A stretch of 64,000 nucleotides of DNA, from NCBI RefSeq assembly GCF_964340395.1, contig NC_135564.1:3635861-3699860 (forward strand), written 5' to 3'. The notes under the pieces are model-generated. The model was not told where the DNA came from and did no database searches. It worked only from the letters and a program-made list of their open reading frames with translations. This DNA is from Glandiceps talaboti (taxonomy: Eukaryota > Hemichordata > Enteropneusta > Spengelidae). A program made the translations under genes and the position numbers. Shown here in pieces: positions 1 to 17,660 of this stretch; within the stretch, counting starts at the first letter, position 1, and every line of letters starts with the position of its first letter.

Positions 1-283
1 GGCCATCCATGTTTAGGGATATTTTCGTGAACAAGTAACCCATGAGTTACACAAATCTTCACATATACCTTTTCATTGAATTGGAGTATACATCCCACTC
101 CTACCCTGAATTGGACCCGGGTATCGAACACTGTTTTGAGTATCATATCATTCGTGACTCACTGTAAATGCCGTTGTATATATTCAACAACAAGTCAGGG
201 GTTGGTTTTGTAATATATTTTTGGTGACAGCAAACCATAACCTCTCTTTCTATTATCGCAATTAAAAATAGAAAATAACTTAC
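1..283. other. Left edge, intron of the VWA7-like gene
   Basis: No exon is recognised here on either strand. The exon ending at 284 on the minus strand is followed by a consensus GTAAGT-type donor, so this stretch should be intron of the VWA7-like gene, whose next exon lies outside the window. Confidence 0.5.
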
Positions 284-801
284 CAAGATCTTCATAAGGA
301 ACCGTTCCTTTCATTTCTATCCAATTTGTGTTACTATAGAAATCCTGTAGTGTGTGTAAATATTGACCAGTCCAAACCCTAGCGTCAGAATAGTTCGGGT
401 GTTCTTTTCGTAATTCCTTTAATATGTCTTCGCGAATTCGGACCAACAAATGGTCATTTCCTGTGATGTTCGTTAGAAAGCAAATAAGGGGAAAATTATC
501 AAACAACAAGATTATTTGTTAGATACCCACCACGTATTTACTGATTCAGAAACGAAATGTACACTACATACTGAAAATGTGTCTTCGCCATTTTTAGATA
601 TTGCATGGTTAGAGCACAAACAGTTAAGAAATTCTTCCTTAACTGTGGTTAGAGCATTTAATACATAACCTGGGATATTCCTCTACCCTATACCAAGCAT
701 AATTTGAGTATGTAAGTAAATTTTGTTAGTAAACGTTCTCAAAATTTATTTCTAGACGGATATAGATGCATTTAAATTCAAGATTGTTGTTTCAGTTGTA
801 G

Positions 802-842
<41 letters not shown>

Positions 843-2670
843 CTGAACTTACCCTTTTTAAATTCCTCTCCATTGAAATGGGATGGTGCATCCGCAAAGT
901 CATTTACATCTACATCTGTATTGGCCTTTACTATTTCATCTATGGCCTCTTCGAGTGGTTTGGGGGATATTTCCCCGACTGTAAAAAGAAAAGAAAGAAT
1001 GGTTGTCATTTTGTGAATACAAATGTCTCAAATTACTTAATAATATGTTTGTAGACCTAACTGGCCCTATACTTTTTCATTCTGGAGCAATCAAAAAAAT
1101 ACATATACCCTCTACGGCAGAATTAGAAAAAATCAGATGGCAACCCCACGTACGATCTATGAGTGTGCGCGTGTATCTGAGCGTTTATTACTGGGCTGAA
1201 ATTCTGGAAATTTAATGAAACACATGGTACAAAGTCTAGCATGCTACTTGGAATGTCCATGGAATACTAACTTGGAATGTCCATGGAATACTACTTGGAA
1301 TGTCCATGGAATACTACTTGCCAATATCAAAAAGCATTACATTGTTTTCTTTCTGTACACTGAGTTGGGCTTATGTATGAATGATGACGTCATGATTCAC
1401 GGTAAGCCCATAGATCCATTATATGAAAAAGCAGTAGCAACAACAGTCTGTTTGAACTCGCGATAAGCCTTATGTCACGATTAAAAAATAAATCACAGAC
1501 CATTATATTCCGTAGTGGTCTAAGGTGACCGATTGAGTTCTCCAGTTGCTATAACTGAGCCTTAGGATTTCTCTATAGCTATGGTAGAATGAAATTACAC
1601 CAGCCAGTGAGAATGTCAGTTATGAACATGGTTTATGATTTATTTGTTGAACATGCTTTTTTCACGTATCTCAAGTAAATTGTATTACAGACAAAATGAC
1701 TATTACAGTAGGTTGATGTCGTCATTAAACTACATTTGTAACACATCAAATTACTATCAACACTATGTTAACAAAGATTTGCTGGACGACTAGTTCAATT
1801 TTGTTCGAATGGCAAGGGCAAAGATGATAAGAAAATTATAGCAATGCATTGTCATTGGACACCAGCAGTATATAACAAATATGTATAAGGTACGACCAAA
1901 GGCCAAGTTAAATTGTTTCCCATATATCTCGTCTTCGCCGCTGTACCAGCTTGGTGAAAACTCAACGAACGAAAAGTTAACAAGTCTGGCCCTGACTGCA
2001 AGAGGTGAAACATTGCTACTCGCGACTAAGTTAAAGTAACAGTCGTGTCATTCGAGTTTCACTGTATTCAAAACTTCACCTGTAAGCATTTTCAAGGAAA
2101 CAATCACGCAGTTGGCCGGGTGGAGGAATCACAGCGCCGTAGACACACCGTGAAAGAGATTACGTACATCCATGTATGACGACATTTAATCTGACATTAA
2201 CTTTACAGTACATGCAGTAAGTTATACATTCGCACCCGGATGGATCAAGGATCCGAATGTTTTCTATCAGAAATGGAATACTAGCTGTCAGGATTTGTTA
2301 CTGGTATTTAATTTCTTCCGATTAAGAAAAGTCCCTAGACACCAGTTAACCTCCTTCGAGGAAAACCCTGAGTTGAAGTGAGTTTGTGTTATTACTTACC
2401 CCCGTAGTAGGCTTCAAGTAAACTGGACGAGGTAAGTGGGTCCAGATTTTGTAGATCGCCTGGTTTTAAGGAACTTCCTGACCGTGGACGGTCTTCTAGA
2501 AATTTGGCAACAACATTTAGAGTGGCATCGTACGTCATAATTTTATGCGTGGAATCTAAATGTGGCTGGGACGACGGACTGGAAATGGCATGGAACGCTT
2601 TAGAACTCGGGATGGGGAGAATAAACCATTGTGATACTAGGAGGAAGGCTACGAGATAGTATAGCTCCAT
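284..2670 (-). CDS. VWA7: VWA7-like secreted protein, 5' part (three coding exons, gene continues past the left edge)
   Basis: Exons on the minus strand are 2670-2400, 978-853 and 460-284. Lengths 271, 126 and 177 nt join cleanly because all three donors are phase 1. Exon 1 starts at ATG 2670 with a hydrophobic signal peptide (MELYYLVAFLLVSQWFILP), followed by THKIMTYDATLNVVAKFLED, which resembles the mature N terminus of VWA7 (von Willebrand factor A domain-containing protein 7). Exon 2 carries the acidic stretch LEEAIDEIVKANTDVDVNDF and a HFNGEEF motif. Exon 3 carries GQYLHTLQDFYSNTNWIEM, the His/Gln/Asp-rich hallmark of the VWA7 N-terminal region, also seen in Het-C-like proteins. The VWA domain itself would be encoded further left. 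Assignment rests on remembered family motifs; a related VWA/Het-C-like extracellular protein is the alternative. An X-box-like motif lies 75 bp upstream of the ATG. Confidence 0.78.
801..839. repeat. (GTT)n microsatellite
   Basis: About 13 uninterrupted GTT units, inside the second intron of the VWA7-like gene. Confidence 0.95.
1245..1320. repeat. Short tandem repeat, about 23-bp unit, three copies
   Basis: Three near-identical copies of a unit beginning TACTTGGAATGTCCATGGAA, in the first intron of the VWA7-like gene. Each unit contains the palindrome TCCATGGA. Confidence 0.9.
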
Positions 2671-2744
2671 CTTGGATGGTAGGAATCTTAGTTTGAAATG
2701 GTGCGATCGTAAATGTACTCAAGTATTTATAGGAACGTGTCTCT

Positions 2745-2758
2745 GTTGCTATGGCAAC
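2745..2758. promoter_or_regulatory. X-box-like RFX site upstream of the VWA7-like gene
   Basis: GTTGCTATGGCAAC is a near-perfect inverted repeat matching the RFX X-box layout (GTTNCC-AT-GGNAAC) with one substitution. It sits 75 bp upstream of the minus-strand ATG at 2670, a normal promoter distance. RFX factors commonly drive ciliary genes; function here is inferred. Confidence 0.5.
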
Positions 2759-3000
2759 GTTGATAAGGCTATCTATGAGTGGTGTAGTTCGGGATTTTCC
2801 CCAGTTTGTTTCCGGGTATTAAGGGCAACAGAATGTACATTACGTAGAAATGCAGTCCACACAATTTCGAAATATTGTGATATTAATAGTTATGATGATC
2901 TATATACACGAAGAGAAAACAATCAAATAAGACAGAAGGACAATGCAGAATTTGGATTTAATCCCGAGATCTGTTTCTGATTCTTTGTCCATGGCTGCAT

Positions 3001-3029
3001 GTTTGTCTGTCATTGTCTGTCTGTCTGTT

Positions 3030-3069
<40 letters not shown>

Positions 3070-3075
3070 CCTCCC
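3001..3075. repeat. (CTGT)n microsatellite grading into CTCC/TCTC repeats
   Basis: Runs of TGTC units with some TTTG variants, followed by CTCCCTCC and CTCTCT stretches to about 3130. Open reading frames here are repeat artefacts. Confidence 0.9.
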
Positions 3076-3890
3076 TCCCTTCTCTCTACCTCTCATATCT
3101 CTCTCTCTGTCTTTCTTTCTCTTTCTCTTTGTCTCGCCAATAAATCAATTAATATCTAAATCCCAATTTCTCTCCTGTATGATAATCATATCACACTCAC
3201 AGACAGACTGATAATGGCTTGAATCAAATCAACACACCGTGGCCAGACAACGCTATGATTTCATGCAGTAAAATTAAATGCAATGGTTTTTATTGTCATT
3301 CGTACAACGTGAAGTAATGAGTCAAATTAAATCAATTTAGTTTCTTTTTCTTAATCTATACTGTCAGCGTATATTCATGTCACCTCTTGAAGAGTAAACA
3401 ATGCATGTCATCTGCAAACAAACATACCACCTTCTTGATATGTTAGCGTGGCCAGATAGCATTGAAATTTCTTCACAATCAACACTTTTTAGCCAATGGA
3501 TCTCAATTAACGTGGAAACATTTACTCTAGTTACTTTTTAGCATATTTAACAGCTCAAAGTCCGAAATAAAATAATACAAAGATTATCGTTTGTACAGTG
3601 GGTTATTTTGCGACTGTAATGCTTTAGTAAAAAAGCGCAAAACAAAGACCAATAAATTAATATCAACATAAATCATGCACTTGACTGACAATAAAATCGC
3701 AATAATTTGACTATATACATGTAGGCTTACATGTGGTACTTCGAATACTATGAAAAGAAAACTAAATACTTGACTGTCTGACTCATTGCTTCAAATGAAA
3801 TTCTGACAAATAACATGTTACGAAGTAGTAGTTATATCAGATAACATGGATTTATGTGGCCACAGTGACAATCACACCATCATGTGTACT

Positions 3891-3898
<8 letters not shown>

Positions 3899-3936
<38 letters not shown>
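3899..3936. repeat. (TG)n microsatellite
   Basis: About 19 uninterrupted TG dinucleotides. Confidence 0.95.
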
Positions 3937-3939
<3 letters not shown>

Positions 3940-5984
3940 CTGTGCGCGCGTGCGATAATGCTGCCAATATATCAGAGTAGACATGGTTTAGAAATCGATA
4001 GGGAGAGAGAAACAGAGATAGAGATGACAGGCAAAAGGGAAAGGCCCCAGTACTGCTTCAAAATCAGATCATGTGCTAATGCCATGGCTGTCAGTCGAAG
4101 TTGATACGAAATGTATGTATGTCCCATGTTGTCTGATACATTCGCACATGATTTGAAGAAGCTCGACCACATTTTAATCTTACATAATAATCAACGATGT
4201 GGAAAGAATTTCATATTGCTAACATTTGACCCTGAAAGTTAATGTCAAGGTCAAATTACACGACATCACAAAGGTAATATCAGGTAGTAGGCCTACAGTT
4301 TTAGACATATACGTCGGTGTTACATACAAAAGGCTGATTTTTTGACAAATATCGCCACCATTCTGTCAAAATTGGTAAGGTTGTGAAATACATGAAGTGT
4401 ACACTAAAGTATGTTACCTTCCTGACAGGTGTGATCAAAACTGGTTTGTGTATATCAGAGATATGGATGGACTCAGACTGACACGTACACGCATGGGTGA
4501 ACGAAAATCAATCCTACAACCCCCCACCCCCCACCCTTCCCCCATATGACAATGTTTGTCCAGGCTAAATGCGTGATAGGTAGATACATAAAATATAGGA
4601 TTCGTTATCAGTATAGTGCATTCTTCTTAATCAAAAATGACACTTATTTCCTCAAAGATTTGATGGAATACTTGTGTTGATACAATTAAAACTCTTTATC
4701 TATAGGTGTGTATCAGTAAAACCCATCTTTTATTGAAAGGTGTCACATTAAATCCCTACATTGTTTTGGCCCTTTATAGTAGCTAGGCAATTCAACATAG
4801 ATACCATTTAATATAATGCTAACCAGTTCATTTGTCTGCAGTGTTCTGTTCAACACCACCGACCTTGTCCTTATAAGTACTACATATTATACTGAAGTTG
4901 ATAAACTCTGATGGTGGAAATGGGACATGAACATGACCTTTCCTATGAATCGTTTGACTTTACGGAAAAAAAATACAGATATACTTTCAAATTATTGACT
5001 TACTATCACGTTTGTTCTTTTCATTTGGTAACCAAGGTTTTAGGGACAGAGACCATTTTTTTTTCAGTCATCTGAATATGCTTACGTCCTAAAATCTGAA
5101 GTTCAAACTTCAGGGTCACATTGTTTGCCCCCTTCTTAAACTCACACCTATATCATATACTTTGTATATCTTTGTATATAAATTTTCAATATGTGTTTAT
5201 ATTTATGTTTTAATATATTATTGAGTTTGTAAGTGGATATTTGTCTGATTGTCGAATTGATATATGACTGAGGACCTCAAAAGAAAGAAGTGAACTTTTG
5301 TGATGCTTAATGAGGTTTATCCTGAATAAAGATGGTTTATAATAATAATAACAATATTGAACCAGATATCTACAACATCAGGCAGTATGTACACTCAGAG
5401 TTGAACAGAATCTACATTTACATAGCCGTAAAAACCAAAAGCCAGTCTTTCCAGACACAGCATCAGTGTTTACCGTTGTTTATCACTGTTGCCACATGAA
5501 ACATTGACACACTTTTGAACTGCAATGATGTTTGGAATTTTTTCAAAGTTATTTCTGGCTACCCATCAGCTGTAAATGAACTTCAGATGATTGGATTGCA
5601 CGATCCTGATCAAAGGTGGACTTTGTTATCACAGAGACATCATTGTCATCGTTTGATTTACTCAAAGAGATAACAGGAATAGATAGTCAAGCACTCTACC
5701 ATTTATCACACAGTACATCAACAGTTATAAACTTCTTATAGTCAATTTTCACAATACAACATCAATAGATACCTTGTATTTACTATTATACCTTGTTTAA
5801 TACATACTAATATACATACACTGTAACAATACTACTAATAATGAGAATTTATAATGTGTGTTTTCTCCTGAGAGCTATAAAAGGTGCTCACAGTGTTTAC
5901 CCCTGACATGGATCAATGGCGGCACAATGACTCTTTATACTTCAAGTCCCTGTGGAGCATACACATTGCAACTTCTATCATACC

Positions 5985-6130
5985 AGATCCCCAATCATAT
6001 ACAGCTGGATTGACTGGGGCACAATTGTGATTCAACTCTTGCCAAAGGAATTCAGCCATTCTGAAACAAATGACAGCGATGGGACTCAAACCTGCAGATT
6101 CCAGTCGGCCACTTTAACCCTTCGTCTATC
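5985..6130 (-). mobile_element. tRNA-derived SINE-like element, minus strand
   Basis: Read on the minus strand, the segment carries a pol III A-box-like stretch (GGGTTAAAGTGGCCGACTGG), then 12 bp further a B-box-like GGTTTGAGTCCC, followed by a non-tRNA tail containing CCCCAGTCAATCCAGCTGTA. The order and spacing are those of a tRNA-headed SINE. No target-site duplication was identified, so the ends are approximate. Confidence 0.55.
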
Positions 6131-6882
6131 ATGACTCCAAATACACTGTTGAGTTCACATAAAATCTGTATATCCATAATACACTTTTTATATCCTTCCC
6201 TGTCAGTTTGTACAAGTTATCAGCAATCAATAGTGTGTCACACTATCAAATATAGAACCAATCAGCCATGAGCTCATCAAATATGTCTACATAGATAGTC
6301 CATGAGAATTTAGTGATACAAGGCCAAAAAAAACTATCAACTACTCTACAAGGTTGTAATTAAAAAAAAAAACTTTATAAGGTTGATCGGGTGGGTAGCT
6401 TACTGGGCATCTACACTTGCCAACAAATGGTGCCTCAGTTTCCTGTCCTAAATGTCGCAATTCCCCCCCCCCCCTCCCCGTTGTTGAACTCCTATATTTT
6501 TGGGCCGATAATCATGCAGTACAGCTTTCACACGTCACCTATATTCATATATCTGTCCTGATAACATCACTGTTCAATCATCTCAAACCTGTGGGCATGG
6601 TGGGAGCAAGTTGACTGTGTGGAGGCATGGAAATTACAGAGGATTATCCTATTGTTAGAGGGATGTCACTGGAATAGTTTACCAGACAAATAGCTGTAAC
6701 ATCTCTAAGCAATCTCCTGTCTGGGTTGCCTCATTAAGATCTCCCATGAACAAAATCTCTAAAGCTGACGATTTTCCGAGACAGCGCCCTCTATGGCCAA
6801 ACTATTTGTATTTCATAAAATACGACAGTCCCCTTGTGTTCTTTTCTTTGGGTTGACAATCATACTTCGTGTACAGCAAAGA

Positions 6883-9800
6883 TCAGAATTTCTCTGGATG
6901 TATGTTCATTTCCTCCAATATTCTCTGCTCCACTAATGGCAGCATCATTTGTGTGGTTGGCAGGTTATAGCTCACAAATATCTGCTTCTTTGTTTTCTTG
7001 GCTGCAATGGAATGAGAAACATTACTTCAAGCCTCTATTATTCTGTTAGAAAAGTGTTATCTTAGCATCTAATGAAAAAGACTGGCCAGGTCAGGTTTGT
7101 GGTTTGGGTTTTATCAAATTTTCATCTTGGAAACACGTCTTCTTTATCACAGAATGTCATGTGACCCCAAAACTTGTATAATTATAAAATTCCCCTTATG
7201 ACAAGTTTATTGTTGCCAATAAATTTTTCAAAGTTTCCACACCTCTCTGTGCATATTTAAACCACATCTATCAAACTATATTGGCTCAAATCTGATAATA
7301 AAACAGTTTTGTGTACATTTGTTTTCTATATACATTGTACATATATACTCAGATTGCAAACCATAACCATGAGCTACTTGTGAACAAGTTTGATCATGAC
7401 AATCCCTGTACCTGGGTGTCACTCTGGCATTGTACAAAATCCCTGTACCTGGGTGTCACTCTGGCATTGTACAAAATCCCTGTACCTGGGTGTCAGTCTG
7501 TCATTGTACAAAATCCCTGTACCTGGGTGTCAGTCTGTCATTGTACAAAATCCCTGTACCTGGGTGTCAGTTTGTCATTGTACAAAATCCCCTGTACCTG
7601 GGTATCAGTTTGTCATTGGACAAAATCCCTGTACCTGGGTGTCAGTTTGTCATTGTACAAAGTGTGGTTGAGTGTAATTGTAGATGTTGCCATTCATCTT
7701 GTATTGTAACTGTAATTTGGCAGGTTGTCTTTTATTTCCATGTATATTTGTTTTGGGGTCCACGTTTATATGTGTTTGTCACCCTATTGTCAAAGTTAAA
7801 TAAATAAATAAAATATATTAGGTGAAAGTTGTTGAAATACTAATAATTGGACACTGTATGTGTTAATTTGGGGTGGATTTTATCCATAAGTGGTAAAGTA
7901 ACCGGTTGAAATTGTGATCACATTGAGGCCGCTTGTTTGGGGTGCGGACCCAAAAATCAATTTGATTAAACTTTTTCTATTATATTATTTTTCAGTTACA
8001 CAAATATGTTTACCCACAGATGATTCAATACTGTTCAGGGTGTATGATATTATGGGTAAAACAATATATCTAACAAACCACTTTTAAAAAAAACAAAAAC
8101 AAAAAAAAACTGTCAATTGCAGCTAGTGTAATTTACTGTCAAAGATAAAATGATCTATATATCAAAGTGTTCAAACTAGGTATCACCAGTCTGAAAACTA
8201 TATGTAATCAGCTATGGTTTTGTTACTTACATAATTTCTGTGCTAATGATATTGATGGTGTGTCTGATACTTCTCCTAACAAACTTGAACTTGCTGGAAC
8301 ACTGTCCTGTAAGGGAAATGAAGAGAGAGTCATGGAAGAGATGAGGACAATAAGAAACAGAATCAGAACCAGAATCAGATTCTGAATCACTGCATTTACT
8401 CAACTTGAATACAGCTCTCAAAACCTATAAGTACAATAAAACTGAATAAACTACAATTCAATAATCAAAGAATTTTGAAAAAAAAAATTTCCACAGAAAT
8501 TATACTTGTGATGATTATCGTCATGATTAAAGAGGCCATATGAATGTGGAAGCCATGACAAAATTGTTTTATAAATTAAAAATCCAAATCTTCATCCAAT
8601 TGGCCACTTTAAAAGATAGTGAATCAATAACAACTTGAAACCTATTACAAAATACACTGTTTTTTGTGTAGGGAAGTAAGCAGGGAAATTTATTATTTTA
8701 CCTCATTTCCCATCATTTTATCATTTTCCCAGCAATGCAATACCTGGTACAGCAAAATCAGCTGTACCATTTGGTATATTTCTCTATTATTGCCATCTAG
8801 TGAGATCAGTGTACTTTTCTTGCTTTATACGCCAGATGGTCAGTTTCTTTGCATCATGTAAGCTGTATTTATGTACTTACGAACTATTTTCACGTCAAAA
8901 GTCTTGCCAAAAATATAAACCTGCATTGTAGAGCGAGCAGAGTTTGTACAGTGTTATAGCTCTTTTTTCATTTGTTCTTACTGTAAAATATACATTGCAT
9001 TCTGCTGGCCACCAGCCTCTCTTTCTATGAAATCAACATGTAAATACATAACAGATGTGGTGCAATTTATGTTTGTTATAGCACTTTGTACTTTTTTCTA
9101 TACCAAGTACATCTGATCCTACAGGTCACCAGCCTTGATTTTAAATACATAACACATTTGGTACAACGTTATAGCACTTTCTTTGTACTTCTTACTATAA
9201 TATATTCATTGCACTGCAGGTTACTATCCTCTCCTTAAACCTGCAAGTAGTTTCCAATGTAAATATATATGCAAAGTATACTGACATATCCATGTACAGG
9301 CATATTTAGGAATGACAATTTTCACTCACAGAATCAAAAATTTCTTGAAAGCGGATCCCACATTTTTGCCAGGATCATAAGAGATGTACTTCATGGGCTT
9401 TTGTCACTATTTGGACTATTTGGGATTCACTTGCAAGAATTTTTTTTAGAAATTTTCATTTATTAAGTATAAACCCAGGAGTCCATTAACATTCATTCTT
9501 GCATACATTTACTCAGTCCAATCATATCATTCATATTTCATTTCCTGATAAATGATCATACCACAACATGTAAAGTAATCTTGCTGGAAAATGAATACCA
9601 GACATTGAGACATTTAAGTAGAATAAATAATACTGTAATGTTTCACTTCCATCAAATAATTACGGAAATACAATCAATCAACTATCTGAGTTCTATTTAA
9701 GTACATGATATGTCACTTCTTGTATACAGGATACCAGTGACGATGGACAATGACTAGCTTTCACGTCTCATTTGCATGTCTGGGTAAGTTTCAAAATAGT

Positions 9801-10544
9801 TTGTTTCTCATCAAGCACAGTCTCCGCTATATATAGAATGAACTGTGATCTAACTAAGAATGACTCACTGTGTAATATCATTTGCATATCAAATACATTT
9901 CCTGAGACAAGGGGTATATAGTTCATACTATCAATGGCATGCATATAGATTGTTCCTTCTCTCTGTCACAGCATTTCCTCCATTACATTTGTACAATATA
10001 TTCATCATCTGTGACCTGAATATTGGCAAATGCATTGAAATTTTCCAGCCTATTGTGCATGCAGGTATACTTGATAGTGTGTTTGCTAAGGTTCAGAACC
10101 CTCAATACCAATGGGGTAAAATCTGAAACTCGCATAGTTGTCCATACATACTACCACTGACCAGGTGTGGTAGGGGTGTGTGGCCAATGCTGTTAATCCT
10201 AGACCCTATTTTAGACCCATTTTGACCAAACACCAATACCCTATTTTAGACCATTCAAATTTTTAGAAGACCCTATTGTAGACCAAAATACATAATCACG
10301 AATATGAAAATATCAACCAGTGAATTAACTGGAGGAAATTCCAAGGAAACCCCCCCCCCCCCCCATCTAGAAATAATAATGTCTCCCTCCTCTCATGCCA
10401 GTAAAAACAATTTCTTCAAGACAATCATGCAAAGGCGAACACACACACACATCAAGTTTTTGTCTTCAGTCTCTTTTCTTGTATCTTCTTATAAATCAAC
10501 AACTATTCATCATTTCTTCTAATGTTCAGCATAGGCCTAGTGTT

Positions 10545-10606
<62 letters not shown>

Positions 10607-10714
10607 GTGTGTGTGTGTGTGTGTGTGTCTGTGTGTGTGTTTGTTTGTGCCGTATGTATGTATGCATATATGCATGCATGTATGTATGTATGTATGTATG
10701 TATGTATGTATGTA

Positions 10715-10751
<37 letters not shown>

Positions 10752-11832
10752 GTCTGTCTGTCTGTCTGTATGTATGTATGTATGTATGTATGTATGTATG
10801 TATGTATGTATGTATATATCTATGTATGTATGTATGTATGTATGTATGTATGTATGTATGTATGTATGTATGTATGTATGTATGTATGTATGTATGTATG
10901 TATGTATGTATGTATGTATGTATGTATGTATGTATCTATGTGTGTATCTGTGTGTCTATGTATGTCTCTATGTGCATGCATGCATACATGTATATGTCTG
11001 TGTATGTGTATATGTGAGGGGGATGGGTTTAAGAATAAATGTTTTGATTGATAAAACAGGTAAAAAGAAGGGAGGGAGCTTATACAAGCACAGGAGGTTT
11101 ATAGACAAGTACATGTATGTGGGTATTACAACCACACTACCAAACTGAACAATGGCATTCTTTAGCATATGAGTAATTTATTCTATTTGTTTGCAGGTGT
11201 GGTATCATTAAAACACAAATGTTATGTAGGACAATGTGACACACCTTCAAGATATCACTGACATGAAGAAGAACATTATTATTAGTCTGGATGCCAACGT
11301 GGTTTCTAACAAAACCATGCCAGGTCAATGTCCCTCAATCAGCACAATCAGTGAACCTCAACTGCTAAGGTGACATAAACAGTGTATAAATAGCACCCTG
11401 GGGTGACAAATATACCATATTTAGACATTACATTGTACATAACTGGTATATAAAATATGAAGAAAAAAAAACGTATATACCATGTGCCAGTTGACACAGG
11501 AACTAATGAGTGAAATGATAAAACATAGAAATATATGTATAATTTACATATAACGTTGACATCTCTTATTGTGACTCTTAATTAATTCACTCTCAATTCC
11601 AGGTGTCAAATGCCATGCCTGTCGCTGGATCACATGTGGTACAATAACTCACCATTTTTGTTGTCATAGCGACTGCAAGACTTGAAAAACTAAGTGTATC
11701 CGTTCCTACCCACAGGAAAAAACTATCAAGCAGCTTGACTACATGGAAGTGAACGAGTTGTTGTAAGAGGTTGTCGGAGAAATTGTAAACCTGCACACCT
11801 GGTGTTGACGCTGCTGCTACTGGTTCCTCCAT
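6883..11832 (-). CDS. PSMG4: Proteasome assembly chaperone 4 (complete, 124 aa, three exons)
   Basis: Exons on the minus strand are 11832-11653 (60 codons, phase 0 donor ATG|GTGAGT), 8306-8231 (76 nt, phase 1 donor) and 7001-6883 (119 nt with TGA). They join to 375 nt, giving 124 aa plus stop; human PSMG4 is 123 aa. Exon 1 has QLVHFHVVKLLDSFFLWVG and LAVAM, both diagnostic of the family. Exon 2 has DSVPASSSLLGEVSDTPS. Exon 3 has KKQIFVSYNL and LVEQRILEEMNIHPEKF, ending at the expected place. PSMG4 pairs with PSMG3 to guide assembly of the 20S proteasome alpha ring in cytosol and nucleus. An in-frame ATG lies upstream at 11970, but the start at 11832 matches family length. The gene lies head to head with beta-tubulin 1, with 813 bp between the ATGs. 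Confidence 0.95.
7404..7663. repeat. 37-bp minisatellite, seven copies, in PSMG4 intron 2
   Basis: Seven head-to-tail units start at 7404, 7441, 7478, 7515, 7552, 7589 and 7627, each beginning CCCTGTACCTGGGTGTCA. Unit 6 has one extra C. Variants cluster: the first two units share CTCTGGCATT, the next share GTCTGTCATT and the last share GTTTGTCATT, as expected from stepwise tandem expansion. There are no spacers, so it is not a CRISPR array. Confidence 0.95.
10546..10966. repeat. Compound (TG)n-(TATG)n-(TCTG)n-(TATG)n microsatellite in PSMG4 intron 1
   Basis: A 420-bp compound array: TG to about 10644, TATG to 10715, CTGT to 10767, then TATG to about 10935 and degenerate GTAT/GTCT. It lies wholly inside the first intron of PSMG4 and gives false Cys/Val/Met/Tyr reading frames in all phases. 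Confidence 0.97.
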
Positions 11833-12645
11833 CGACGTGTGTTTCTTGTAAACAATTGATGTCTTTCTAATCGGTTTTATAAATTCATAGAAAAAATTAG
11901 AATTAGCAGGCAGTGGTCTTAGCAAACTAGTAGTGGAATTTTCTGTTTTTAACACAAGACGGGTTATCAATAGAATATAATTTTAAACTTAAAAGTTAAG
12001 AAATAACATTCACGCTCTCTTCATGGAGGCAGCCATTTTCTGAACCCCTTAACCTCCTACTGATTTTAAAGTGGGCGGGGTTATCACGGATATATCTGTA
12101 GCACCATCTGCCGTGTAACATCTTAAACATCCAGACTATCAGGAAATCCGCGAAGCATCATTAGTGATGCAGATGTGATACGATATTCAAGAAACTGGCT
12201 TGAACTAGCGGATAAAATGCCATGGAAACATTACGCTTCCCGCTAATATGGGTCACTATAATTATTACTTCAGGGGTTTCCTGCATAGAGGGACAGTATC
12301 CATAGTCTCACATACAGATGTATTCTGTTCTCTGATGATTGATTTCGCAATATAACATATGCTAACTTTTAATTAGTATATAACAGTACTGCTATACAGA
12401 GAATTAAAAGTGATTATTATAGAAAAAATTGAAATTACACATCCCTAAATTTGTGGAAGTAATAGTATTGTCCAACATAATTCCACTGTATGAAATGGTA
12501 ATACATGTGAACAGTCGTCTTTTCAGCGGTAAAGAATCTGTTTGCATTAAGGGAAGCGCCAGAACAGTTGACGTGGAAATACTGATGTACAAAGGAGTTC
12601 TCTAGATTTTCTACTGTGGTTAAAAAGAAACAGAAATCAGTCAAA
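11833..12645. promoter_or_regulatory. Head-to-head intergenic region between PSMG4 and beta-tubulin 1
   Basis: 813 bp separate the PSMG4 ATG (minus) and the beta-tubulin ATG (plus). A TATATAA at 12377-12383 is a candidate TATA box for the tubulin gene, and TGCCATGGAAAC at 12218-12229 is X-box-like. A shared regulatory region is inferred from the divergent layout; no transcription start can be fixed from sequence alone. Confidence 0.5.

Positions 12646-17660
<5,015 letters not shown>

Larger units (their letters stand above)
2760..6882. other. Intergenic region between the VWA7-like gene and PSMG4
   Basis: No coding exon recognised. It should include the 3' UTR of PSMG4 just below 6883, but no AATAAA (TTTATT on the plus strand) is visible close to that stop codon; the nearest I see is around 4.73 kb. 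Contents: CTGT/TCTC-rich repeats at 3001-3120, a TG run near 3900, a C-rich run near 4520, and a SINE-like element at 5985-6130. Confidence 0.5.

Noticed and set aside
461-509. ATG at 509 as start of the VWA7-like reading frame
   Set aside because: A good acceptor (ATCACAG) at 461-467 and the matching phase-1 junction show that the exon begins at 460; upstream residues are intron.
7404-7663. CRISPR-like regular repeat
   Set aside because: Units abut with no spacers and the DNA is an animal intron; it is a minisatellite.
10395-11148. Long Cys/Val/Met/Tyr-rich open frames
   Set aside because: They are translations of TG and TATG microsatellites in all frames; the same holds for arrays at 14.5, 21.8, 42.0, 51.9 and 52.6 kb.
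11833-11970. Upstream in-frame ATG extending PSMG4 by 46 codons
   Set aside because: The extension has no family similarity and would make the protein much longer than the usual 123 or so residues; the ATG at 11832 fits.
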